Shown: one piece after another, positions 25,256 through 39,048 of the stretch | How the letters are laid out: each line of letters begins with the position of its first letter | How positions within the stretch are numbered: the first letter of the stretch is position 1 | NCBI RefSeq assembly: GCF_019649055.1 | Contig: NW_026570303.1 | Span: 310,001-374,000 of the forward strand | Length of the DNA stretch: 64,000 nt | Direction of reading: 5' to 3' | Source of the DNA: Paramacrobiotus metropolitanus | Lineage: Eukaryota; Tardigrada; Eutardigrada; Parachela; Macrobiotidae | Translations under genes and position numbers: made by a program | Notes under the pieces: model-generated | The model's input: the letters and a program-made list of their open reading frames with translations, nothing else | Database searches by the model: none | Told to the model about the DNA's origin: nothing

Positions 25256-27115
25256 TACAGATCTGTATTCTAAGAATTAATGCAACTGAATGTCGGCTTT
25301 TTGCACGTCAGCCGACTGCTCAAATATGTTCCAAGGCACCACTTTATGGACGATTATTACCATAACTATCCCATAAACATATCGGCAATAGAGCGAGAAA
25401 CGATCTTGAGGAACAAGAATATTAAAAAAGGACGGAAGTCAGCGCTATTGTGGTTATTTGAGTAGAAAAATAGACTCAACGTGTATAATCAGCCGCGGTT
25501 TATGTGCGAACACAATGATACATAGTGGCCCTCTTGGCTAATGTAAACAGTACACCGGTGTTCAACTATCAGCAGCTGCTTCTGTCGATTATTAACATGG
25601 GTCTGCAATGATTATGAGCGACGGTACCTTTCCTAACCGGATAGGTGTTTTTTGCCGACTGTGCATTATGCGCCAATGTACGGCGGTTGATTCGCGGTAG
25701 CACAGCGTGACTCACTGGATCCACCTTGGTGATTAAGTAAGAACTGTTTTGGCGGTTCCGTTCTCATTGCGTCGATGAGTACCGGCGCCTTTTGTTGTCC
25801 TCGTCGAGACCAGCCATCTTGACTATGCAAATTAAGTTTTAACCATTAATTTTTACTATTGATTCGTTGGATGCCTGTACGTACAAACTCAGGTTGGATA
25901 ATTCCCTTCCTAGGTGAAAACCGTAAAACAAACAAATTAATTGCTGTACTTTAATTGTAGTTTCGATTTAAAACTATATTTCTGAACATTTTCTATAAAA
26001 ACTAAGTTGAAAAAACTGAATTATCAAAACATATGGATTATAATGTACGGAATTTGTTTAGTACTTACAGCGTACTTATAAATCGAAAACAACCTACTCT
26101 AGTAAAAGAGCTACCGGTACGTATATTGTTAGGTTTCGCCAAAATCAGTAATACTGTCTGCACATGATCGCATCCAACACAGCAGTATTAGCTTGTTAAT
26201 TTGCAAAAACTGCACAAAATGATCTTCCTGAAAACAATTATTAATCGTTATCAGTAATATGATAATATTTATTACGTCAGCCAGCCCTCAAGCTAGAGAA
26301 ATATGAACGACTGATTGTAAGATGAATGGAGACAGGTAAGGTTTCTCCAATCATTAAGGTTTCACCACTCCTGTAAGGTTTCCCTCGGTTCAATTCATTA
26401 CTTCCGTTACAAATTAATGCAGGTCTTAGAATTTCCTTTCCAACATGCATTATCAACACTTTTTTCTGTGTCCCGAATCCAATACCTGTATACCAAGGCT
26501 GTAGTGTGTAGCTGCAACAAGAGATATTTCCGCACTATGACGTCAGTTGAACTGTTGATTGTCATGTAACAATTAATTAGCACAATTTTGCTTCTCGATC
26601 TAATCAGCTATACGGAGTAAACCGTCTCCTTAACCACCTACTCGTATGCGCGCTACCCGAGTGCACAATGCCGTGCTAGCTCTCATTAATGTATTAATGT
26701 ATAAACTATAAACTACGTAAGCGCACAAACAAGGGTCCTTGGAGAATATAAAAACGACACGGAATCTGCGCTAAGTTAATGGATCTGTTATGCCATGGAC
26801 AGGGAGCTTCGCCAGCAATTGAGGAGTGTTTTTATGGTGGTAACTAGTGGACTCTTCTCTTTTTCAATAGGCGCGTTTATTTGTTCCGCACAATCAGTCT
26901 GATTCATCCCTTGGCCTTACCGCAACAGTGTGTCCCGCCAGTAAAAAATGTCAATATTATTTTCGATTACCCTCATCGACGCTTACAAAGCCATGCTTGC
27001 ACAGGATGTGGTGTTTACCGCTTTGCGGATACCTCCACATCACATTATGATGCGTGGTGGAGGCTGATCGTTACATTTGCTTTCTATCAAATAACCGGTA
27101 TCGACTTTAACAGAA
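25256..27115. other. Gene-free stretch between astacin and GPCR 2
   Basis: No supported coding sequence. It probably contains the divergent promoters of the astacin gene (minus) and GPCR 2 (plus). Confidence 0.4.
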
Positions 27116-29246
27116 ATGAATGTTAGTTTAAATTTTACCTATAATATCACGATTAATCTAACCAGGCCATGGTCGCCACTGATTTCATTAGAGAGCTTAA
27201 CGGAGTGGTTCATTGTGTCACTAATTATATGCGTACTTGGCACGCTATCGTACATTGTGCTGTTTTTAATCATATTCTCGGAGAAATCTCTCCATAAGGG
27301 AACCGGCGTGCTGATGATGCATCTGATCCTGACGGAAGCCCTTCTTGCCACCGTGCATTTTTATCTCTTCTGTGCGGATGTTTTTCGTGTACAGACCGGT
27401 TCCACGTCTAATCGCCGCTACTGCTACTATTCGATGTTTACCTACTGGGTGACCCTGTTTGCGTCCAACTGGTCAGCGGCGTTTCTGGCCATCAACCGGC
27501 TGGTGGCGGTTGCCAGACCGCATTTCTACCGACATTTGACGTCAAGAACCATGCGAGCTTCCATGGTGGCGAGCAGCTGGCTGTTTGGACTGGGAGCGGC
27601 AGCGCCCATTGCGGCCGGTGTGGGAGGGCGGTTTGATTCCATGCCACCGCTGGGAGCATGTGGAATTGTTCGAACCCGACTGCAACCCCAAACGTAAGCA
27701 ACTTGATTTTTGTTAAAACTCGAATGAATGGTACTGTATCTCGAGGCGCACTAAGAATAAGATTGCGGATCAAAGCCAGCGTAAACGTAATTATGTTGTA
27801 CTGTTCCAATAAATGGAATAAAAACAGCATTTGCAGTTAGCAAAAAAGTATTGTAGTGCAGTGGCAAATGTCTGGATAGTACAATATTACCGGTTATTAT
27901 TCGTCAATTAAAAGGTGCAGGTGACAGCAAAGCGCTGCCAAATGTGAAATAATGTTCTGGTAGATTTTTTTACGCGAATTAGATACCAATGCACTAATTT
28001 TTGCTCAAAATTGTTAGCGAAATTTAATGGATTTTGTTAACGAAATTTGAAAATCATGTTAACGAAATTTGAAAATCATTCAAATCATTTGAAAATCATT
28101 CGTTCGTATGCCTTTATGAATACAAAAAATGCTGCATCTCTTCCTCGCTATTCTTTTGGTCTACGCTGTCTCTACGGTTCGTAATAAATGTATGATTCCT
28201 ATATCAACCTCCAGCAGTACATATTATACAGTAGCTAATTAGCTATTCCGATTACGTACCCGATAACTGGTAAAATATACAGTGGCAGTACTTAATAAAA
28301 TACATAAAATTAATAGTATTTACTTACACCTTAAATGCGATCATTATTCCGAGGATAGTTCTTAAAAACTGTTTGTAAGCTGTAGCAGGAAAAATGCAGA
28401 ATCATAAAAACCGAGAACTCTGTTTACCAGTGCACTGATAGGTTAGCTTCCGAGACCGGCAATTACCGGAATAACCGACCCAGGATGTTTGCATGTGATG
28501 AGGATTTTTCAGGGAACACGTGTACGATGGCGTCACCACCGTCGGAATGTACTTGCCCCTGGGCCTGACCCTTAGCATCTATATCGGCCTGTTTACCGTG
28601 ATGAAGTCCAATTACGGGCAAAAAAAGCTCACCAACCAAGTGCAAACAAGCGCCGATCAGAATGCCGGAAGAACAATCAGTCGCCGGCTGGTTATGGCGC
28701 GGATGCTGTTCGCCTCGTCCATCTGGTACTGCCTGTGCTTCTACCCTATTCCCATTATGATGGCGATTGTCCCGCAAATTTTTGCCAAACACCCCATGGC
28801 TTTGCTGTGGCTGCGGACATTGTTGTTTACTGGATTTTCCACAAAACCGGTAAAAATAATGCTGATATAGTGCAGCCCAAAATCAGTACACACTTTAAAT
28901 TGGCGACGCATCGGAAATCGATATGAAATACGTACAACAGTCCCATTGTAACAATTTTACAAATAATCACAATCACATTCGTTTGAAATTAAGTAGGCTT
29001 TTTGTAGCTATAATCGATCAATATTTTTATAAAGTCCCTGGTTTGCTATTGCAGATTATGTATTACACCCTGAATGCCGAATACCGGGACACTTTGCGCA
29101 AAATCTGTCGGCCTGTCGTGCCAGCCGCGTCTCCGTCCACTCCTGCACATATGTCGCACACAACTGTACAGGCAGTGCAGCCTAGCGAAGCAACTGTTAA
29201 TCCGGCCTTCAGCAGTGTTAACCCGCCACATGACATCAAACTTTAG
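27116..29246 (+). CDS. Rhodopsin-like GPCR 2 (intact)
   Basis: Exons 27116-27693, 28513-28849 and 29055-29246 (phases 2 and 0) give about 368 aa. The extracellular N-terminus has several N-glycosylation sequons (NVS, NFT, NIT, NLT). TM1 is LIICVLGTLSYIVLFLIIF. TM3 ends AINRLVAVARPHFYRHL, so the usual D-R-Y is N-R-L. TM6 lies in MLFASSIWYCLCFYPIPIM. TM7 ends FSTKPIMYYTLNAEYRDTL, with K-P-x-x-Y in place of N-P-x-x-Y and the typical helix 8. The ligand is unknown. The N-R-x motif and clustering suggest an invertebrate chemoreceptor-type orphan receptor. It is followed at 29576 by a convergent gene for secreted protein A. It is more distant from GPCRs 3-6, which resemble one another. Confidence 0.85.
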
Positions 29247-29575
29247 CGATCCTCGGAATAAATATCATCACGCATTAGTTGGCTGACCTTCAAATTTTAA
29301 TATTATTATTTGTGGGACATGTATAACACGTACCATATAATCTGGCCCTTTTTCAGCTTTGCAAAGTCAGCTTGCGCAAGAAATACAGCAGAAACGATTA
29401 GGCACAAAACCTGTACTTTCCTTTTTTCGCGCATCAGTGTTTTTAGATTATGGAATGGAGCAGCAATAAAATGAAATTTTATAACAAAAAAAAGACAACT
29501 AGAGTTATCCGACAACATGCACACTGTTGCAGGTGCAGCCTGCATGACGTAGCGTTATACGAGTAAATATAGCTA

Positions 29576-30476
29576 TCAAAAATTGAGTTGATCCATGCAG
29601 TTCAAAGAATATATGTTCTTTTGCTCGGCCACCAACGCATTGACCACTTCTTCGCTACCGCACATCTCTACTAATTCGGTCCGCACGGGGCCTTCAGCTT
29701 CAATTCCCGCGGTAACAAGTTGGAAATACCTAAATCAATCACATCCGTATCAGATCAAAGTTATTAATTTTATAACGCATTCAAGTACGAGACCTTAATC
29801 CCTGTTTTTATGGAAAAAAAATACGGTACCAATTACTGTGTGTTTTAACGTACTCGCACACATTACGACGTGCTGATTCCGTATCCGGTGAAATGTCTTC
29901 GTAATGGTTCAAATCAGTGCTCAAAATCTTTTTCATACAATATGGAAGAAGTGGAGTTTTGCGACCGCAGAGAGAAGACGCACTGGCATAGGGTAACGAG
30001 CCGCGGGGCAGTTGGCACAGTTTGCTGATAGCCATGAGGTATTCGCCATGGAACCATCCGTGTGCAGATTTACCCATGTGGCAGTAATCAAAAATTCCCG
30101 GACAACGGCTATTTAAATCGCGGAAACACTGTCCAGATTCACTCAGTCCTCTACAAGTAAATTGTCAATCGGAGTTAAATAAGTAAGAATTTTTTACGCC
30201 AGATACAGCGACAGTAATTTCGTACGACGCTTTCCCACAGACATATATTATTTACCGGCAGAAACGGTCGGAGAACGAGCGGTGAAGTTGTAAGTAATCA
30301 TCGGTTACTGGCCAAGGAACAGTCTTAAAATCAAACGGAGGCCCTCTTGCAGACGGAGTAGCATAAGACTGGCATTTCTCTAAAAGCTTTCGACAGTCTT
30401 CTACATAACCACATGCCGCAGGATGAAATAGGCAGGATATGACTATTACAACAACGAACACTAGAAGACTTCTCAT
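29576..30476 (-). CDS. Small secreted Cys-rich protein A
   Basis: Three exons on the minus strand, 30476-30256, 30150-29854 and 29729-29576, both introns in phase 2, giving 223 aa. The start is MRSLLVFVVVIVISCLFHPAACG, a clear signal peptide. The mature part has 12 cysteines. Motifs shared with proteins B and C are SGxCFRxxN, GWFHxEY, SKLCQLPxGS, DLNHxEDISPD and ELVEMCG. It has two cysteines more than B and C (DYC, PYC), consistent with one extra disulfide. I do not recognise the family. It has the look of an all-helical extracellular protein, possibly a binding protein or defence effector, but that is a guess. It is convergent with GPCR 2. Confidence 0.8.
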
Positions 30477-33080
30477 GATTGGCGACGAAACTGTCTGACA
30501 CTACGCTGCAGTATTATTCCGATCTGGTTCTTCCAACGAGTTGTTCCGATCTGGAAACCAGTTTATTTCAATTGGGGCACCACTGCACACTAAGCAGAAT
30601 AAAAATTTCGATTCTGGTACGTTACTGCATAGTGACTGTACGGTTTGTACTTTGTACCGAGTTTATCCTATCGGTGCTTGCGGAATGTGTGTACTCAATA
30701 GTCAATATGCATATATTATTATAATTTCAAACACTCACAATAAACAGACACTAGGGTAGGAAAACCCAACTGCAGTACGTGTTACCTCGACAAAAGTCTG
30801 CATGTGCACCGACTGCATGTCACAATCATAGAAATCGTACATCGATCGTGATTGTCGATAGCAATTACAATTGGGTAATTATGGTTTTCTTTGCATGGAT
30901 TACCATCAACCCATTGTTTTCCCGGCGATTCTTCTGAGGTCCAAAAGTGCATTTAAATTAATAATTTTAAAAACATATGTATGTACGAATATTGCCCTTC
31001 GCGTTTAATTTTGCAGTATGTACATGACCTTAATTAGCAAAAACAGTATGCCATGACTGCCATAAAAGTAACTTGTATAGCAACTTGTACAGCTTTCACA
31101 ATAAAAAGCAGCTGGAAATGGCGCTACAATTTCGCTGTTAGCAAACTTGAAACTTTGGTGTGTGTGCCCGTACTACGTAAAGTAAACGATGCCCGTACCA
31201 ACTGAATTTAAAAAAAATTATTTATTATAATAGTAGAGTGTTAAACTTGGACAGAAAAGATCTGCCCATTCGCACACGAACAGAAAAATTAATGATAAGA
31301 GTTCCGCAAACCGGCATACGCACTTTCCACAGTTTTTGGGAAGTATAAAACCTGTTATTACGATCGAAATCCAAATGCTATCCAAATGATAAGATTTAGT
31401 ATAGGAAAAAATTCTTTAGCCTTGAACCAAGCCTTCCTGAAAGCTGTTGTAGTAAAAGAAGCACCAGTCCCGTCTAAAAACCAGAAAAGATCTACTCATA
31501 AAGCAACAAAACTACGGCGAAATTCAGATCTGCGAACAAACCTCGAAAGGTAGTAAGCAGCTTCTCTTGCACGCAAACCGTGTGCTTTTAAGAGACTACA
31601 CGAGTAGTCAGAGAAAGACATGTCATAACGGTTTTATTTGAGTTCCCAGGCGCAGTTGGTTGACACTGCAACTACCGGTGAATCGTGATAAGTTATTTCA
31701 ATAATGATTTTTAAAGTGTTCTTTATTAGGCAAAAGGCCATCAACAAGTTGCTTTTTTAAAGTTGCTTATATGTACTTGCATAATCTTCCAGTAATTGCA
31801 TTTTGATCACATGAAAGCATTATTTCTTTCCGATGCTTTTGAACATGAAATTTAATTAATCCCCCCCCCCCCAATTTTGGGACGTACGGTATTTGCTTAC
31901 GAATCGCAAAAAAATATTTTCGCTCGACAGTCGATACGTTTTGCGGGATGTTTGTAGTCGTACCACGACTGACTGTCACCACAATAAAACCGTGCACTTT
32001 TAAGTTTTGAGCAACCTGCAGATTTTATCGTTGGAGGGCGGTATTGTTGGTATTCTGTGTTTATCAGAGAAAGATAACGGCATGGCCACAAAAATCTTGC
32101 CAGATGAATTGTTCGAGCAGATTCGTCGCCTGCACTATTGCTTATGCGCTTCGGTTCCATAATTTCACGAAGAAAAAAGCCGTAAAAAAGCAGGAAATAA
32201 GGGTCAACTGATGACTGTTAGAGTTTCGCGTGCCCGATAAAGACATATCCTGCATTTGGAACGATATAAAAACGTTGAATCTTGGATCAGCACTTTCTCA
32301 AGGGTGCATGAAGCGTTGCGAATCTAAAGTACTCCTTATTGGCCGTCGAATAAAGCCTACTCGTGCCAAACAGTGGATTGGATTCTATATGCGGAACAGA
32401 CGAGATTACCTCGCGACAGAAACAGGGACATATCAATTTTCGACCGAACCTAGGTCGTACAGACTATAATAACGACTTACTAGAAGGTATTGCATATTAC
32501 CGGAAGTGTCTCTTACCAAGAACCGTTTCTCCACACATCTTAGGCGTTTCAGTGTGGCTCTATATCAACCAAAAACGCATTTATCTACCTATATTGGTAC
32601 CGTAGGCTGTGGGAATCTCTGAAAAATACCCGGGTCAATCTTGCTAATTACCTAGTTGCTAAAGAAAATTAATTAAGAACGCATCAGTTTACCAGGAAAT
32701 AAATGCTTTCGCAAAAGGAGATAATCCGCTGACTCATTTTATTACAAACAACAAGCGGAAACATCCATACATTGGCACAACCACTGTTTCAAGTACTAGA
32801 AGTATCGGTAACACAATCGTAAACTGGATGTATTTGTAGCATCCCATTTTCTAGTATCTTTGTTACAGGTTGCTGTTAATGAAAACATTTTCATAACGTA
32901 CGCAATTATCGGGGATCAGTCCTGTCTTGCTCACAAGAATGTGACATTTAACAACAGTATTATTATTATCAAACGAGCAATATCACCAGTCGCATTACAA
33001 GAATAAATACCGATAATTCGGACTTTTATGCGCCTGCTCGGTAACAGCCAAACGTCTACGTTAGTTTAGATGTAGGTTAT
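30477..33080. other. Gene-free stretch
   Basis: About 2.6 kb without a supported gene. There is a C12 tract at 31861-31872. A minus-strand open frame at 32160-31897 and plus-strand frames at 32230-32605 have no recognisable features. Confidence 0.4.
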
Positions 33081-33101
33081 GTGAACAGCGCGCTGTCAAA
33101 G

Positions 33102-34190
33102 ATGACCAACGCATCCAATACCACCACGTCTGTCCTCAACACCGTATCCGTAGCGGAATTGACCATCTGGATTTTCGTGCAGTTCGTCGTTGCCGGCATC
33201 AGTACGCTGCTCATGCTGTTGCTCTTGACCATGATTTACCGACTGCACCGACTAAAGAGCGGTTCAGGGCTGCTGTTAGCCGTCTCCATCATAATTGACC
33301 TTATCTACTGTCTAGCGGCCATGCCGATAACCACACTGCCCATATATTTGTCCCAACTGCGAATATCCTTTCCTTACCATTACGCGGCCGCATACTTTTT
33401 CCTCGTGTTCATCATCATTGCTAGCAACTGGGTGAGGGTGGTATTAGCCATGAACCGTTTTTTCGCCATAGTGTTTCCGCATTATTATACGAGATTATCA
33501 ACAAAGCGGTTCTCGGTGGCAGCCCTGCTGTTTGCCGGGGGTATTGCTCTGGCCAACGGTATGCAAAACCTAAACACGGTTCCCGGCATCGTCTACGGGC
33601 AGCTACCATCGGGGCACTGCGGAATGGTACGCGTAGAGCCTGATATAAAGTTACACTCTTTCGACTACAACCGATAACAGGCACATACTTTCCCGCTGCG
33701 GTGCTAGGTATTGTGTACGGCTGCATGTTTCTGTATCTTCGATGCCGGAATAGATTTCGTTCTGGCAACAAGGTAGACACGAGTACGGCCACTCAGCGCA
33801 GCACGATGAAACGGAGATTGTCCATGGCCAAAGCGTTGTTTCTATCCTTTCTGTGGTACTGCATCTGCACACTGCCGATCCCGATCCTGAGTCGGTATCC
33901 GCCCATCTGGTGGGGAAGAGAAATCAGAGCGATCATATATTCCAAGACTGCACAGTTACTGCCTTATTCGGCAAATCCCGTAAGGCTACATTTTTGGTTT
34001 TATTTTTTATTAACAATATTTTATTGATGTATGTTTTTTGCAGATCTTCCTGTTAGCCTTTAGTGCGGATTACAAAGCAATCCTAAGAAAGGATTTTGGG
34101 AAGCTTCTAATTTCCATCATACTGCCAAACCGGGTGACGAAAATTCAAAACACTGACAGTGTAACCTACAGTCGCAAGCACACTACCTGA
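33102..34190 (+). pseudogene. Rhodopsin-like GPCR 3 (frameshifted)
   Basis: Exon 1 runs 33102-33979 and exon 2 34044-34190, joined right after the NP of NPxxY (intron of 64 nt). It is a close paralogue of GPCR 4. The start is MTNASNTTTSVLN with glycosylation sites. TM1 is FVVAGISTLLMLLLLTMIY. TM3 ends AMNRFFAIVFPHYYTRLS (N-R-F in place of D-R-Y). CGMVRVEP lies in the second extracellular loop. Two extra bases around 33640-33650, compared with GPCR 4, break the frame before TM5. It resumes with GTYFPAAVLGIVYGC. TM6 (ALFLSFLWYCICTLPIPI) and TM7/helix 8 (SANP, IFLLAFSADY) are complete. It is a recent pseudogene unless the frameshift is an assembly error. Confidence 0.8.
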
Positions 34191-35501
34191 TTTGATTATC
34201 TCTCCTTATGATTAATTATTTATTGTTCTGACATTACTTTTTTCCTATACTCTTTAGTGATTTGTTGCAATTCGTGTATCTCTGACCTAGCGAGAGCTGT
34301 GTCGGTGTTCTTGAATCGCATATGCCGAGTGCGCAATTCCCGGCTTTCTTTCCTTGTACCTTACGGTGCCGTTCGGTTTTCCCTGAATTTCAAACTAACA
34401 GCGAAACATAGCAGACAGAAATCGCGTCGTATATGACGGTAGGTAACAAGAAAGCGTGCAGATGCATGCTGGTGGAGAAAAGCAGAAATGAATTCCGATG
34501 AGAGAAACGATGGCGTACCAAAGGGGTAAAAGATTAGACGGGAACGGGCCGGTCAGTTCATTACATAAGTTACACTAGTGTACATAGTATACCGCCGTAA
34601 GCGAAACAATTTAGCAGTTTGATCAATTTTTGATTTGAGCAGTTTTTCAAGTAAGCGCAAAGCACCACGGATTTCTTTTTGTTTGCAAAAGAAAACTGAC
34701 CCGTGATTAGGTGGCTACCAAACGCATTTTCGACAGGTTGAAACTTACCAGATCATTGGGATTATAAACAGAAAGAATGATTACGCTGAATCAATACTGA
34801 CTTTCAACGAAATCTATCATACTAATTAATCGCAACTAATTATTAACATATGCACTATTTGCATATTAATGTCAACGTCTCGAATGTCATAGGTAGAATT
34901 ATTCCTACTAAGAGCCGATTTCTCCGCACGCTGTACAATTAGACTGCTTAATGAGCGGACGGTAAAGGCAAACTCGTGGTTCCACGAAATGTAGAACAAT
35001 GTTATTTGGATTGACATCATGGTTAACAATTTTCCCATGGTACAATACGCTCGGTATACTTTCGCTAACCAGTATTCATGTCTCATTTGTGTTCTGCGTA
35101 CAAGGTGTTTGGCGTCACCAGTTGTGGGAGTCCACTCTATTCGACAGGAAGACTGATGCAGCTTCTTTGATCATAAAACTTCAACCCATTCACCTTGCTG
35201 CCGGCTACAAATGCCCGCCCAGAACTGCAGCACAGTGTCACATAACCGCACAGTTTCCAGTCTCTTTGCTGTCTTCATAATTGTCATATTCATTATTTCT
35301 GCCTGCGCAATTACCGTGCCTCGCTTACGAAGACGCCACGTTTGATTACAGCAGTATTAGTAGTATTGTATATCAGTATAATTATTACATGAAGAGTAGA
35401 CAACCACATTCACGGAATATCCACGTCTGCTTGCGATCGGCAGACTGAAGGTTGTGAAGCGTCAGTGTTATCTCAAAGCGCAGCGCAGCACGCTTTCAAA
35501 T
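34191..35501. other. Spacer between GPCR 3 and GPCR 4
   Basis: No supported gene. The open frames here are short and lack domain or splice evidence. Confidence 0.4.
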
Positions 35502-36591
35502 ATGGTCAACGCGTCAAATACCTCCATGCCAGGCCGCAGCAGCGTGTGCTCAATGGAACTGACCATTTGGATTGTCGTGCAGTTCGTCATTACCAGCATC
35601 GGGGCGTTGCTCATACTGTTGCTTTTAGCCATGATTTACCGGTTGCAACGGCTGAAGAGAGGTTCAGGGTTGTTGTTAGCCGTTTCCGTAACCGTAGATC
35701 TTCTCTACTGTCTGGCTGCTATGCCTATCTCCAATCTACCCATGTACTTATCACAAATGCGAATATCCTTTCGTTATCACTGCAGGGCCGCATACTTTTT
35801 CCTCGTCTTTGTGATGATCGCCGGCAACTGGGTATGGGTAGTTTTAGCCATTAACCGTTTTATCGCCATAGTTTTGCCGCATTACTACACCAGATTATCA
35901 TCAAAGCGGTACTCGGTGACAGCACTGAGTTTTGCCGGGAGCATTGCACTGGCTGTTAGTATGCCCAACCTAAATACGGTCCCCGGAATCGTCTACGGAC
36001 GGTTGCCATCGGGCCACTGTGGAACGATACGAGTGGAACCGAAAAGAGCTGCGCTCTTTGGACTGCTGCCGATAATTGGGACATATATTCCCACTGCAGT
36101 GCTGGGCATCGTCTACGGCTGTTTGTTTCTTTATCTTCGGTGCCGGCGGAATAAATTTTTTCCTACCAACAGGGAAGCCACAAGTACGGCCACTAAGCGC
36201 AGAACGATGAATCGGAGATTATCCATGGCAAAAGCGTTGTTTCTGTCCTTTCTGTGGTACTGCATCTGCACACTACCAACACCGATTCTGAATCGGTATC
36301 AGCCGGTGGGGAAAAGAAATTAGAGCGATCATGTATTCCAAGACTGCACTAGCTTCTGCGGCAAATCCCGTAAGAAATTTTAGGCCTTTGGGGTCTATAA
36401 TTACGGTTCTTATAACGAAGTACTTTGCTTTGCAGATTTTCTTGTTAGCCTTAAGTGCAGATTACATAGCAACTCTGAAGAAAGATTTTGAAAAGATTCC
36501 CATTCCCATGAAATTACGTAACGGGGTATCGAAAGTGCAACCTCCACCCCCAAAACTCCCGGAGAAGGGTGTTTCTGTTCTGATTAATTAA
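35502..36591 (+). pseudogene. Rhodopsin-like GPCR 4 (single frameshift before TM7)
   Basis: Exon 1 runs 35502-36369 and exon 2 36436-36591, with a 66-nt intron placed exactly as in GPCR 3. TM1 to TM6 form one frame of about 270 codons: WIVVQFVITSIGALLILLLL, NRFIAIVLPHYYTRLSSKRY with N-R-F in place of D-R-Y, CGTIRVEP, GTYIPTAVLGIVYGC and FLSFLWYCICTLPTPIL. Compared with GPCR 3, five bases are missing near 36300, so the frame stops at VGKRN. In the next frame it continues WGKEIRAIMYSKTA, ANP, then IFLLALSADYIATLKKDF. A truncated product could still be made, but it would lack TM7. Earlier in-frame GTG codons were not used as the start. The ATG of MVNASNTSMP matches GPCR 3. Confidence 0.8.
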
Positions 36592-38063
36592 TTACGCGCG
36601 GACTGTTGCTAATTCGACTTTTACGCATTCTTAATATATAGCGGATCCAGGAGTCTTTGATGTGGAAGTAAACAGCAATGTGATCATGTTTAGATTCTCG
36701 GCTTAGATGCGATCAGTGGAGCTTGGCTCTTGAAACTCAGTTACAGACTTACAGTAATCCCATTTATTTGGCTTTAGACATAATATATATTATAACAGAA
36801 CAAGAAAACAAGTGGGGTATTGCCGGCCGTAGCATGAGAATGTCCGAATGCGACTACATAATGAACGAACTGCGGAAGACACGCTTGTGCCACCAATTAT
36901 CAAAAGCATTTTCAATTTTTCACTAGCTTTTAAATATATAATTTTGAGTATTTTAATATGGTAATACAGGTAGGTATGGCAATTTGTGCCACTGGCCAGT
37001 GGCCACCACGTTATACCTATCGCAGTGACAAACGGTATTCCGAAGTGAGATCGCCCCTTACAATAGACACTACCATAGTCATGCCAAATACAGGTAAAGC
37101 GCGTAAGCAGCGTTGCGTGCCGCGCCGTAGAGTGGAGCTCAGAGCACCTCGTGAATTTGTAGTTCTGGATGCTATTACGCGATAAATGGTTGGACGGGCA
37201 ACGTCTACCCACATTAACGAAAAACCACTTTCTTAAGATCAGTCACAGCTTACACCTCTGACAGTTGTCTGAGGTATACCATGTCTTTGTAACAGGCGTG
37301 GGTTTTAAAACTTTCATGGGATGATACAAAAAATTTTGAATCAATATCCTCTAGACATCGAAACGCTCGGATCAGTTGGACAGGAGACTACCCGCGTGAT
37401 CACGGCAATGATTAAACAGCCTATACTACGTAGATACGACAAAAAACCTGCGAGACATGAGTAGCGCTGCAACGCATACCGGTATGTACAGTACAGATAC
37501 GCCAGTGTAATTGTACAGAAGAAGTATCCACTCCGTTCCGGTAACAACTCTACTGGGAGCAAATGTAGAAAGTTTATGCCCTTTTCTGGACCACCATCAA
37601 CCGCTGTTAACTGATTCCACAACCGCTGTTAAGTGATTAAGTTTACACATCCTGTTTAGGTTCTTTCTGGAACAATGCGCATAGCCACTTCGTAAATAAT
37701 GAAACTACCCTGCGTTACAGCAGCACCGGTAAAGTAAAAAACCTAGCATCCTTACAATTATTATAATTACCGGAATGGCAACTTTATTTTGTTGGGAGAT
37801 GTTGCTTTAATTTATTTTATTGCGTCAGCACTCGTACCGGTATTTCTCCCCGCAGTATACGGTAGGTACCGGTATTTCTCTCCGCAGTACAGGCACGCTC
37901 CGTACACAGATTGTATTACAGTTTTTAGTCAACGAATCCGAAACACCATCATACAACAATAACAGCAAAAAAACGTATATTTTGTTTATAATTGTGACCG
38001 CCTCAAGGTTCAACTGATTTCGCCAAGATACGGCACTAAATACAGTTTTGCCATGATAAGGCA
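36592..38063. other. Gene-free stretch between GPCR 4 and protein B
   Basis: Overlapping open frames on both strands at 36790-37214 cannot all be real, and none shows a domain. From about 37640 to 38063 the sequence is a diverged copy of about 42300-42580, the left part of the local segmental duplication. Confidence 0.45.
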
Positions 38064-39036
38064 CTACCTACGGAAGGGGAATTTACTTTCAGCCGTTGAC
38101 GGATCCATGTTTATGCAGTGCACTAGATGTATGTTCTTCATGTCTTCCACCAGCACATTTACGACAAATTCGCCTCCACACATCTCTACCAATTCCGTCT
38201 TTACACTGCCTTGAATGTCCGCTACAACCATTTCAAGAAACCTACAACGAACCACAAAAAAACACCAGATCAGAACTCTTGCTTAATTCAGTAATATCAT
38301 CAACTGTATCTGTATACGATATCTGCTGTTACAGCAACCAAACGGATTCATTTGATGTGTCATTCGCATGAACATCACAGCTTCTACGAATGCACGTACT
38401 GGCACAAATTACGGTGTGCCGCCACAACATCCGGTGAGATATCCTCGAAATGATTTAAATCCGAGTGCAAAATCCTTTGCGCAAAGTACGAGTTGAACCA
38501 ATCGTATACTAGCTTTGGAGACAGCTGCGAGTGCTGTCCAGTGCAATCACTCATGGCACGGGCAAAGGGAAAAGAGCCATTTGGCAGCTGACACAGTTTG
38601 CTAAAAGCAATGAGGAATTCGGCATGGAACCATCCCTGTGACGCCTTCTTCATTTTCTGATGGTCAAAAATATCAGAGCAAAATAAGTTCACCGACCGAA
38701 AGCACATTCCCGACTCCAGTAGCCCTCTACAAGAAAACAAATAAATTGTGAGTTTGAAGGGCACGAGCGCCTGCTAGCCGATTCGTAATAATATTCGTAT
38801 TACCCGCAAAAAAATTGGGCTGCTTGACGTTGCGAAGCCAGGTATTCCGGCGACAGCGGCCATGACACTGTCTCGGTAAAACTGAACCGTTTGAAGGCGT
38901 GGGCGGAAGGGCCATCATAAAGCCGGCAGCTGGCCAGCAGATCTTCACAGAAAGCTATATCGACATCAGATACAACGGGATAAATTATGGAAGGTATGCA
39001 GAATAGTGCAACCACGAGGATGAGATGGCTCCACAT
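38064..39036 (-). CDS. Small secreted Cys-rich protein B
   Basis: Exons 39036-38804, 38726-38400 and 38241-38064, both introns phase 2, about 245 aa. The start is the ATG of MWSHLILVVALFCIPSIIYP, which gives a clean signal peptide. An upstream in-frame GTG at 39048 is ignored. The mature protein has 10 cysteines (FCEDLLASC, FFCG, MCFRSVNLFC, KLCQL, DCTG, LCQ, EMCGG, HCINM). Family motifs are QGWFHAEFLIAFSKLCQLPN, DLNHFEDISPD and ELVEMCG. A GTAAAT follows TAES near the 3' end, so a further exon is conceivable. However, the shorter paralogue A also stops at the equivalent place. It is closest to protein C. No recognised domain. It lies convergent to GPCR 4. Confidence 0.8.
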
Positions 39037-39048
39037 GTTTGATACCAC

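Noticed and set aside
27671-27680. GTTCGAACCC, resembling a tRNA B box
   Set aside because: It lies inside the GPCR 2 coding exon; no A box or cloverleaf can be drawn. The same word at 57443 lies in the F-box gene.
31861-31872. C12 tract as a functional G-quadruplex site
   Set aside because: A single homopolymer run in a gene-free region; nothing nearby supports a function.
36790-37214. Overlapping open frames on both strands (up to 140 codons)
   Set aside because: Three frames are open in the same place, and none shows a signal peptide, domain or splice continuation.
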